Origin: a virus
Strand: one strand, 5' to 3'
Virus record (IMG/VR): IMGVR_UViG_3300032241_000927
Coordinates: 1-42,269 of that record
DNA: 42,269 bases
Positions 36,416-42,269 of the stretch are shown in pieces. A program made the translations under genes and the position numbers. The notes under the pieces were generated by a model. It made no database searches. It worked only from the letters and a program-made list of their open reading frames with translations, and had not been told where the DNA came from. Positions within the stretch are counted from its first letter, which is position 1; each line of letters starts with the position of its first letter.

Positions 36416-37206
36416 TATAGGTATCCTTTGGGATTATCTTTACTGTTAAAATCACCATTGAGCCATCCTGTAACTGAAAAGTCTTGCAATTCTTTTCTAC
36501 TATAAACAGGAGCACAGGTAATACTTATTGTTGAAGATACTGGCACAGATGCTTGACCATAAAATGGATCATCGACATTCTTTCCTAGTGTGAAATAATC
36601 TACACTATCGGGCAAATCTATTCTGTAACTAGTAATAACAATCGGAACATTACCTAACATAAATGCACCATATCCGTATAATCTGCAAACAGGAGGAGGT
36701 GCACCAGCATCGCTGTCATTGCCAAATCTCATTTTTGTCAATGCTTTAAGCAGATGTATTGTAGACAAATATGTTTGTGCATCTTGTGCATTTTGTACTG
36801 TAAATTTCCCAGAAATATTTAATACGCCAACCTGACTATGTTGATAGAAAAACTGTGTATAATTTCCGTGTGTAGGATTCACAGGCGAATAATCAGCTCT
36901 GACATCGTATGTTATTTGAGGAGTATAAGGAAATATAATTCCATCTAACTGATCAATATCTCCTCGAGCACCGCCCCTGGTTCTCCAGGTAATATAATCC
37001 GAAGGTACTATAATTCTTACTCGAAGATCTTGTTTCCTAACACTACCTTGCGCACTTCGTATGTTAAATGCTGCCGGTTTATTAGCTTGCGGTTGGGCAC
37101 CCGGAATGTTTACTGCCATTCTGGATGCAGTAACATCTGAATTATTACCTGCAACCTGCAATGAATTTTGAACGGCTGGATTATTAAGTAAATCTTGTGC
37201 TGACAT
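36415..37206 (-). CDS. tail tube/baseplate junction structural protein (gp48/gp54-like, tentative)
   Basis: A 263-residue protein that is first in the minus-strand virion block. The core is IIFPYTPQITYDVRADYSPV, then THGNYTQFFYQHSQVGVLNI, and AQTYLSTIHLLKALTKMRFG, a pattern of beta strands plus one helix used by tube-fold proteins; C-terminal strands include LPDSVDYFTLGKNVDDPFYG. I recall it from tail-tube-cap and tube-initiator proteins of T4-like marine phages, but cannot tell gp48 from gp54. Ribosome site AAGGAAC is ten bases before ATG 37206. The gene is divergent from gp55, with the promoter of that gene in between. Confidence 0.65.
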   Translation of the reverse strand: MSAQDLLNNPAVQNSLQVAGNNSDVTASRMAVNIPGAQPQANKPAAFNIRSAQGSVRKQDLRVRIIVPSDYITWRTRGGARGDIDQLDGIIFPYTPQITYDVRADYSPVNPTHGNYTQFFYQHSQVGVLNISGKFTVQNAQDAQTYLSTIHLLKALTKMRFGNDSDAGAPPPVCRLYGYGAFMLGNVPIVITSYRIDLPDSVDYFTLGKNVDDPFYGQASVPVSSTISITCAPVYSRKELQDFSVTGWLNGDFNSKDNPKGYL

Positions 37207-37263
37207 ATTTGTTCCTTATATTGCTATTTAACCAATAAATAAACTGCTAATTTAATACTGTGG

Positions 37264-37291
37264 TTGACACACAACAGATTTGTGTTATACT
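37264..37291 (+). promoter_or_regulatory. sigma70-type promoter of gp55
   Basis: A perfect TTGACA at 37264-37269, 16-base spacer, TATACT at 37286-37291. Predicted start near 37298, followed by AAGGAAAAT at about 37299-37307 in the leader. A GTG start at 37260 would lie upstream of this promoter, so the coding start is placed at the ATG at 37317. An AATAAATA at 37234-37241 on the + strand may be a weak late promoter for the same gene. Confidence 0.75.
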
Positions 37292-37316
37292 CAAATATAA
37301 GGAAAATAATAAAAAG

Positions 37317-38234
37317 ATGACTCCAATATTCACCACAAGGAAAGTAAAATACTTAAACAATAGAGATTTATTAGCAGAGATACATAAAAGTAAATGCTCA
37401 TATTCAAGTTTTACCAAACCCGAATATCAGCAATACGATATTATTCTACCCAATCTTGACAAAGTAAACATTAGAACAATTGCCGAAGCTAAACGCAATC
37501 GTGCAAAGAGACTAGGAATTTATGCATTTTCTGCGGCTCGGCTGTCAGGAGATAAAAAAATTAAATTATCCGAATGTACTCCTGATTATAAAACCATAGA
37601 TAAAAAAGATATTATAATCCGAATAATGACATTTGATCATATTCCATTATCACCAGGTCGTAAAAAAACATTAAAAATTACGGCAGATAGTCATGACAAA
37701 GTAAATTTTCCACCGTATCAACATTGGAAATTTAATGATCAGGACGAGTTGGTCTGCGTTGGCAAAAGCCATTGGAAAGGCGCCATTGATACCGGAGTGT
37801 TCTGTAAAGATCACGGACGCATCACAGAAAATCTTGGCAAAATGTTTATCAAGTTGTCAGAGCGTTACGCACAACGTAGCAACTGGCGTGGTTATACCTA
37901 TGTTGATGAAATGAAGGGACAGGCTATCCTACAGCTAAGTCAAATTGGTCTACAGTTTGATGAATCAAAGTCAGAAAATCCATTTGCCTATTACACTGCC
38001 GCTGTTACCAACAGTTTTACAAGAATTTTAAATCTTGAAAAGAAAAGCCAAAATATTCGAGACGACTTGTTAGAAGAGGCAGGACTAACTCCTAGTTCTA
38101 CCAGACAACATTCACACGAGTACGCAGAAGAAACTGCAAGGCAGGCAGAACTTTATAAAAATATGCGTATGCCAAAAAGTGAAGATGTACCCGAAGACGA
38201 AGAAGGTATAGAAGAGGACGAAACAGAGACTTGA
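37317..38234 (+). CDS. gp55: late-transcription sigma factor gp55, N-terminally extended
   Basis: A 305-residue protein homologous to T4 gp55 (185 residues), the sigma factor that with host core RNA polymerase recognises TATAAATA late promoters. The sigma-like part is clear: MFIKLSERYAQRSNWRGYTY, then EMKGQAILQLSQIGLQFDES, KSENPFAYYTAAVTNSFTRI and LNLEKKSQNIRDDLLEEAGL. Residues about 1-170 form a long N-terminal extension with VKYLNNRDLLAEIHKSKCSY, then a Lys-rich segment and KVNFPPYQHWKF and VGKSHWKGAI. This extension resembles that of marine T4-like phages. Acidic C-terminal tail, as in T4. Start and promoter as described. The stop TGA (38232-38234) is followed in frame by a 44-codon open stretch (see 38235). 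Confidence 0.9.
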   Translation: MTPIFTTRKVKYLNNRDLLAEIHKSKCSYSSFTKPEYQQYDIILPNLDKVNIRTIAEAKRNRAKRLGIYAFSAARLSGDKKIKLSECTPDYKTIDKKDIIIRIMTFDHIPLSPGRKKTLKITADSHDKVNFPPYQHWKFNDQDELVCVGKSHWKGAIDTGVFCKDHGRITENLGKMFIKLSERYAQRSNWRGYTYVDEMKGQAILQLSQIGLQFDESKSENPFAYYTAAVTNSFTRILNLEKKSQNIRDDLLEEAGLTPSSTRQHSHEYAEETARQAELYKNMRMPKSEDVPEDEEGIEEDETET

Positions 38235-38259
38235 CTTTATTCACTGTGCCTGTTAAACT
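38231..38259 (+). promoter_or_regulatory. possible sigma70-type promoter before gp47
   Basis: TTGACT at 38231-38236, overlapping the gp55 stop codon, and TAAACT at 38254-38259 after 17 bases. The -10 is poor (four of six), so the call is tentative. The same TTGACT -35 occurs in front of queE. If used, transcription would start near 38266 and give gp47/gp46 a separate unit. Confidence 0.4.
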
Positions 38260-38369
38260 TTTTAAATAAAAGCGATTTTCAACGGCAGACAGGTCAATGG
38301 GCTAATACCGTATTAGAAAAATCAAAAAACGGAGAATTTTATAATGGTTATAAAGCTAGGGAAGTTTAA
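38235..38369 (+). other. in-frame open extension after the gp55 stop, ending at the gp47 start
   Basis: The reading frame of gp55 continues for 44 sense codons after its TGA, to TAA at 38367-38369, which overlaps the gp47 ATG as TAATG. The translated stretch (FLNKSDFQRQTGQWANTVLE and NGEFYNGYKAREV) looks protein-like. No ATG, GTG or TTG is in frame, so it is either a read-through extension, a gene with an unusual start, or a decaying remnant. Confidence 0.35.
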
Positions 38370-39382
38370 TGGGATTATTTAAGAAAGTTGCTGTCTTTAC
38401 AGATCTTCATGTAGGACTTAAATCTAATAGTTCTGTACACCTTCGAGATTGTGAAGAATTTGTAGATTGGTTTATCGAAGAAGCTGAAAAAAATAATTGC
38501 GAAACCTGTATCTTTATGGGAGACTGGTCACATAATAGAAATAGTTTGAATCTTTTTACTTTAGATTCTAGTTTAAGATGCTTAGAAAAATTAGGTTCTT
38601 CTTTTGAACAGTTCTTTTGGTTTCCTGGCAACCACGATTTGTTTTACAAAGACAAGCGCGACATTCATTCATCGGCGTTTGGTCGTCACATTCCAGGAGT
38701 TACTGTTGTAGATGGTATTACAACTCTTGATGATGTTACCCTTGTTCCGTGGTTAGTTGGGGATGAGTGGAAGACTATGAAGGATATAAAAAGCAAATAT
38801 GTATTCGGACATTTTGAATTGCCACACTTCTTTATGAATGCTATGGTACAAATGCCCGATCACGGTGAGCTTACATCTGATGTTTTTAAAGGCCCAGATT
38901 ATGTATTCAGCGGACACTTTCATAAAAGACAGCAACAAGAACATATTATCTATATAGGAAACGCTTTTCCACATAATTTTGCTGATGCGTGGGACGATGA
39001 TCGAGGAATGATGATATTAGAGTGGGGTGGTAAGCCAGAGTTTATTAATTGGCCAGATTGCCCTAAGTATAGAACTATTAAGTTGAGCGAACTAATCGAT
39101 CGTCAGGCAGAATTAATGAAAAATAAAATGTACTTTAGAGTTAATTTAGACATCGACATTAGTTTTGAAGAAGCAAATTTTATCAAAGAAGAGTTTACTA
39201 AAAATTACGATATTAGAGAAATAGGACTACAACAAGACAAAGTTAATCTAGAAGGTTCTACCAGCGATACTCCAGATACTTTGTTTGAAAGTGTTGACCA
39301 GATTGTCACAGAACAATTGGTTAATATAGATTCAACACAATTTGAAAAATCAACTCTACTAGAAATATATAATAATCTATAA
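38369..39382 (+). CDS. gp47: recombination endonuclease subunit gp47 (SbcD/Mre11-like)
   Basis: A 337-residue calcineurin-like phosphoesterase, the same length as T4 gp47 (339). With gp46 it forms an SbcCD/Mre11-Rad50-like complex that resects DNA ends for recombination-dependent replication. Metal-binding motifs in order: FTDLHVG (Asp12, His14), MGDWSHN (Asp52), FPGNHDLF (Asn88, His89), GHFELPHF (His148) and SGHFHKRQ (His183, His185). Ribosome site AGGGAA lies just before ATG 38369. The stop overlaps the gp46 start as TAATG, so both subunits are translated together. Confidence 0.95.
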   Translation: MGLFKKVAVFTDLHVGLKSNSSVHLRDCEEFVDWFIEEAEKNNCETCIFMGDWSHNRNSLNLFTLDSSLRCLEKLGSSFEQFFWFPGNHDLFYKDKRDIHSSAFGRHIPGVTVVDGITTLDDVTLVPWLVGDEWKTMKDIKSKYVFGHFELPHFFMNAMVQMPDHGELTSDVFKGPDYVFSGHFHKRQQQEHIIYIGNAFPHNFADAWDDDRGMMILEWGGKPEFINWPDCPKYRTIKLSELIDRQAELMKNKMYFRVNLDIDISFEEANFIKEEFTKNYDIREIGLQQDKVNLEGSTSDTPDTLFESVDQIVTEQLVNIDSTQFEKSTLLEIYNNL

Positions 39383-41163
39383 TGTTTAAAATTAAAAATA
39401 TCACTGTTAAAAATTTTATGAGCGTGGGTAATCAAACCCAGGCTGTAGATTTTGCCAAAGAACATCTTACTCTTGTACTAGGTGAGAATGTAGATTTAGG
39501 TGGTGACGATACCGGGTCTCGTAATGGCACAGGAAAAACAACTATTATTAATGCGTTGAGTTATGCAGTATATGGGCAAGCACTTACTAATATACGTAAA
39601 GAAAATTTAATCAATAAGACCAACGGAAAAGGTATGTTGGTTACAGTCGAATTTGAAAAAAATGGCTATAATTATCGTATTGAAAGAGGTCGTAAGCCGA
39701 ATATTCTTAAGTTATATGTAAATGATCAAGAGTTAAAATCTGACGAAATTGAAGATGATGCTCAGGGCGATAGTAGAGAAACACAAAAAGCAATTGATCA
39801 AATGCTAGAATTAAGCCATACAATGTTTAAACATTTAGTAGCTCTTAATACATATACAGAACCTTTCTTGTCAATGAAGGCCGCAGATCAACGAGAAATC
39901 ATTGAACAATTATTAGGTATAACTCAATTAAGCGAAAAAGCTGAAAATTTAAAGTTGGCTATTAAAGAATCGAAAGATCAAATACAGGCAGAAACATTAA
40001 GAATTGAAGCAATTAAAAAAGCCAATGAAAATGTGCAAAAAAGTATCGATAGCCTAGGAATTAAAAGTTCTGTTTGGGATTCTAAGAAAGATCAAGACAT
40101 TGAATCTTTGGGTAAAGCAATAATGAAACTTGAAAGTGTTGATATCGAAGCTGAATTGCTGGCTCACCAAGCACTAAAAGTTTGGGAAGATAATGATAAT
40201 GAACTAAGAAACCTTAATAAACAAAAGGCAACATTAGAAAGTGCATTATCTCAGGCCAATAAATCAGTGATCAAGTATACCAATGAGCTAGGAAAACTTG
40301 TTGATAAAACTTGTCCAGCTTGCGAGCAAGCACTTCACGATCACAAACACGAAGAAATGTCGTCAATTGCTCAACAACATTTAGACGAAGCACAAATTTA
40401 TGCTACTAAAGTAGGCAATGACCTACAAAAAATCAGCAACGAAATTGAAAAAATAGGTGATCAGCCACATAAACCGCAGACATTTTACGATACCGAAGCT
40501 GAAGCATTGGGTCATAAAAATAATGTTGCTAGTTTAGAAAAAGAACTTATTACAAAAATTGACGAAGCCAATCCATATCAAGAGCAAATAGAAGAATTAA
40601 AGAATACTGCTATTCAAGAAATTACTTGGGATCATATTAATACAACAACTAGATTGAAAGACCATCAAGAATTTTTATATAAACTACTAACAAACAAAGA
40701 TAGTTTTATAAGGAAAAAGATTATTGATCAAAATTTAACCTATTTGAATAAACGATTAAGTCATTATATTGATGCATTAGGATTACCACATAAGGTGTTA
40801 TTCCAAAATGATCTTAGTGTAGAAATTACCCAGTTAGGGCAAGACTTAGATTTTGATAATTTATCACGCGGCGAGCGCAATCGATTAATCTTAAGTCTAA
40901 GTTTTGCTTTCCGAGATGTTTGGGAAGGATTGTATCAAAATATAAACTTACTATTCATCGATGAATTAGTAGACTCTGGTATGGATAGTGCGGGTGTTGA
41001 AAGTGCATTAGCTGTTTTAAAGAAAATGGCCAGAGAACGAAATAAAAATATATATCTTATTAGTCATAAAGACGAGCTAGTAAGTCGAGTTAATAATGTA
41101 CTTAGAGTTGTAAAAGAAAACGGATTTACCAATTATAGCAACGATATTGATTATGTTGAATAA
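39382..41163 (+). CDS. gp46: recombination endonuclease subunit gp46 (SbcC/Rad50-like ATPase)
   Basis: A 593-residue SMC-like ATPase (T4 gp46: 560). Walker A is in GSRNGTGKTT (45-54). A long coiled-coil pair (about 175-460) flanks the zinc hook CPAC (Cys311, Cys314). The signature motif is LSRGERNRLILSLSFAF near 493-510, and Walker B is LLFIDELVDSGMD at about 523-535, followed by a His-containing switch region (ISHKDE). It drives the gp47 nuclease with ATP at broken DNA ends. Overlaps gp47 by one base and the next gene by 11 bases. Confidence 0.95.
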   Translation: MFKIKNITVKNFMSVGNQTQAVDFAKEHLTLVLGENVDLGGDDTGSRNGTGKTTIINALSYAVYGQALTNIRKENLINKTNGKGMLVTVEFEKNGYNYRIERGRKPNILKLYVNDQELKSDEIEDDAQGDSRETQKAIDQMLELSHTMFKHLVALNTYTEPFLSMKAADQREIIEQLLGITQLSEKAENLKLAIKESKDQIQAETLRIEAIKKANENVQKSIDSLGIKSSVWDSKKDQDIESLGKAIMKLESVDIEAELLAHQALKVWEDNDNELRNLNKQKATLESALSQANKSVIKYTNELGKLVDKTCPACEQALHDHKHEEMSSIAQQHLDEAQIYATKVGNDLQKISNEIEKIGDQPHKPQTFYDTEAEALGHKNNVASLEKELITKIDEANPYQEQIEELKNTAIQEITWDHINTTTRLKDHQEFLYKLLTNKDSFIRKKIIDQNLTYLNKRLSHYIDALGLPHKVLFQNDLSVEITQLGQDLDFDNLSRGERNRLILSLSFAFRDVWEGLYQNINLLFIDELVDSGMDSAGVESALAVLKKMARERNKNIYLISHKDELVSRVNNVLRVVKENGFTNYSNDIDYVE

Positions 41164-41452
41164 GTACTTAGATCGTTATAAAGAACTATATTCAGAATAT
41201 ATAGAACGTGCAGTTAATTTGCATAACTACCATAAAAGTTTTATATCTGTGGCCAGTTATGATATAGGTCTACAGGTACGTAAGCAATTAAGAGCAATGG
41301 TGTCTCTTGAAAAAGAAATGTTAAAAATTTCTCGACTTGCATATCAAGAACGATTGAGACTAGTTCGAGAACAAAGACGAGAAGAAAAGGCTTATAAAAA
41401 AGCCAACCCTCAAAAAAGAGGGCCTAAACCAAAAGGTACAAAAAATATTTAA
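41153..41452 (+). CDS. small basic phage protein of unknown function (99 aa)
   Basis: A 99-residue protein; start placed at ATG 41153, inside the gp46 end, not the TTG at 41147. It should be mostly helical (YLDRYKELYSEYIERAVNLH, then QVRKQLRAMVSLEKEMLKIS), with a highly basic tail KRGPKPKGTKNI that looks like an AT-hook-type DNA-binding tail. Coupled translation with gp46 suggests a helper in DNA ends processing or nucleoid binding, as inference only. No enzyme motif. Similar small genes follow gp46 in some T4-like marine phages in my recollection. Confidence 0.7.
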   Translation: MLNKYLDRYKELYSEYIERAVNLHNYHKSFISVASYDIGLQVRKQLRAMVSLEKEMLKISRLAYQERLRLVREQRREEKAYKKANPQKRGPKPKGTKNI

Positions 41453-41467
41453 GGCATTTAGTAATCA

Positions 41468-41905
41468 ATGGAATGGACTTACCAAGGACAAATAGTTGAA
41501 GAATTACCAGAAGATTGTGTAGGATTTGTTTACATTATTACTAACTTAACCAATGACAGAAAATACATAGGCAAAAAATTAGCAAAATTCTCTAAAACCA
41601 CTTATAAAACTATAAAATTAAAAAACGGTACAAAGAAAAAGAAGAAAATTCGTAGCAAAATAGATAGTGACTGGAAAGACTACTTCGGTAGTAGTCCCGA
41701 ACTAACTAAAGATGTTACACTAATAGGCAAAGAAAATTTTAGTAGAGAAATATTATATTACTGTAAAAGCAAAGCAGAATGTTCTTATACCGAAGCAAAA
41801 TTACAATTTGAATATAAAGTATTAGAATCTACTGAATATTATAACAATAATATACAAGTTCGTGTCCATGGCTCACACATAATCAAGAAAACATTAGGCT
41901 CATAA
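41468..41905 (+). CDS. GIY-YIG nuclease-domain protein
   Basis: A 145-residue protein with the GIY-YIG nuclease core at the N-terminus: GFVYIITNLTNDRKYIGKK, where Gly19-Phe20-Val21-Tyr22-Ile23 stands for GIY and Tyr33-Ile34-Gly35 for YIG. A Lys-rich loop (KLKNGTKKKKKIRSKID) lies between the core strand and DWKDYFGSSPELTKD. The catalytic Glu is probably within TEAKLQFEYKVL. Related to SegE-like proteins of T4-like phages; these are sometimes free-standing homing nucleases and sometimes conserved genes next to gp46. Directly followed by the structured non-coding tract, so a link with a homing element should be considered. The C-terminus is short and basic. Confidence 0.8.
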   Translation: MEWTYQGQIVEELPEDCVGFVYIITNLTNDRKYIGKKLAKFSKTTYKTIKLKNGTKKKKKIRSKIDSDWKDYFGSSPELTKDVTLIGKENFSREILYYCKSKAECSYTEAKLQFEYKVLESTEYYNNNIQVRVHGSHIIKKTLGS

Positions 41906-42269
41906 GCGGTATCAGCAAGCATCGGCTAATTTCGGATGCCCTAGACTTGGATCTCGGATCACAGGGATGGAAACCTCTCGCCGCTAAGAGTACTCAACTA
42001 GTATCCTTTACAGGACCAAGATCGCAAATTCGCCGCGGTTTAGTTGTTTGAAAGATAGAAAAAGGCAAAAAGGAAGGGAGAAAAACCCTGGGTTTACCTA
42101 TATGTTAGTGTATATAGTTAAACTGCCGTTGAATGAAGACGGAGCTCGTGGTACCGGTCAACCGCCACTGTAACTGCTCTAACACTAAGTGACTGTTCGA
42201 ACTCGGATAATGTCATTTTCGCCCTTGAGCGGGCGAAGTGTGACCAAGGAATCTGGATAATACTTAAAC
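41906..42269 (+). ncRNA. putative structured non-coding RNA, unassigned family, truncated by window end
   Basis: 364 bases without a gene, visibly more GC-rich than the flanking coding DNA and full of hairpins. Paired segments: GCGG 41906 with CCGC 41981; GCATC 41919 with GATGC 41935; CAACTA 41995 with TAGTTG 42041; TCCT 42004 with AGGA around TTAC; AGGG 42075 with CCCT 42086; GTTTA 42092 with TAAAC 42119 enclosing CTATAT/ATATAG; GAGC 42142 with GCTC 42176 enclosing GTGG/CCAC and CGG/CCG with loop TCAA; GTCA 42212 with TGAC 42241 enclosing the 7-bp TTCGCCC/GGGCGAA. Unpaired parts on the + strand are purine and A-rich (42050-42085), favouring the + strand. I could not fit tRNA, tmRNA, RNase P, SRP, 6S or a group I or II intron core. 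Confidence 0.6.
42212..42244 (+). other. strong hairpin within the non-coding RNA tract
   Basis: GTCA, TT, TTCGCCC, loop TTGAGC, GGGCGAA, GTG, TGAC: eleven base pairs with one asymmetric internal loop. No T tract follows (GACCAAGGAATCTGG), so it is not a rho-independent terminator but a stable element of the surrounding structured region. Confidence 0.7.

Noticed and set aside
37234-37241. AATAAATA late promoter for gp55
   Set aside because: The first base is off, the DNA is AT-rich, and a strong sigma70 promoter is close by; kept only as a remark, not as a feature.
37260-37316. GTG start extending gp55 upstream by 19 codons
   Set aside because: It lies over and upstream of the near-perfect TTGACA/TATACT promoter, so the message would not contain it; ATG 37317 is preferred.
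38344-38382. 12-codon leader peptide (ATG at 38344) overlapping the gp47 start
   Set aside because: GGAG is nearby but the frame is very short, overlaps gp47 and has no supporting pattern.
42164-42173. GCCACTGTAA resembling part of a cobalamin riboswitch
   Set aside because: Only this short piece matches; the conserved upstream GGGAA...GGTG block of cobalamin riboswitches was not found and the bases pair in a local hairpin instead.
42195-42202. GTTCGAAC like a tRNA T-loop
   Set aside because: The flanking five bases on each side do not pair and no acceptor stem, anticodon arm or CCA is present.
41906-42269. Group I or group II intron core
   Set aside because: Group I P7 signals such as GACTA and ATAGTC pairs, and a group II domain V hairpin, were not found. 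An intron remains possible only if the rest lies beyond the window.

Overview
The window is a piece of an AT-rich T4-like myovirus genome, most like the marine T4-like phages (cyanophages and pelagiphages). The evidence is a late sigma factor of the gp55 type, the gp46/gp47 recombination nuclease, T4-type RNase H, the baseplate proteins gp53, gp5, gp25 and gp6, and copies of the T4 late-promoter element TATAAATA. The extended gp55, the 4301-residue structural protein and the fibre repeat families are features I associate with marine members. No photosynthesis gene, tRNA, CRISPR array, insertion sequence or integrase was seen. The host cannot be fixed from this window.

Layout. (1) 1-4872, + strand: a tightly packed nucleotide and replication block: the end of an unknown gene, small conserved unknowns, a HIT-family protein, the 7-deazaguanine enzyme QueE behind a near-consensus sigma70 promoter, RNase H, then four small unknowns in overlapping frames. 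(2) 4873-9487, + strand: a MoxR-type AAA ATPase with its own promoter and terminator, a metallopeptidase-like/VWA protein with its own promoter, three small proteins behind an exact late promoter, and thymidylate synthase. (3) 9484-37206, - strand: a 27.7-kb virion block. In transcription order it holds a tail tube/baseplate protein, gp53, an 892-residue hub-region protein, gp5, gp25, an enlarged gp6, the 4301-residue protein, a collagen-like protein, a small structural protein, three related fibre proteins and one free-standing fibre-tip domain. (4) 37264-41905, + strand: gp55, gp47, gp46, a small basic protein and a GIY-YIG nuclease. (5) 41906-42269: a non-coding, hairpin-rich and visibly more GC-rich tract that looks like a structured RNA and runs off the window.

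How it works together. Host-like sigma70 promoters precede the metabolic and regulatory genes (QueE, MoxR, VWA, gp55 and possibly gp47/46). T4-type late promoters read by gp55 precede late genes (the 98-residue gene at 7459, gp6, probably the gene at 13159). gp46/gp47 and RNase H serve recombination-dependent replication. QueE and thymidylate synthase feed nucleotide supply and probably DNA base modification. The minus-strand block builds the baseplate and host-recognition fibres.

Most worth following up: the unassigned structured RNA at the right end; a gp5 whose lytic domain is lambda-R-like and moved to the C-terminus; a QueE whose radical-SAM cysteines are split by a 36-residue insertion; the 4301-residue protein with an integrin-like beta-propeller; and an open reading frame running on past the gp55 stop codon to gp47.
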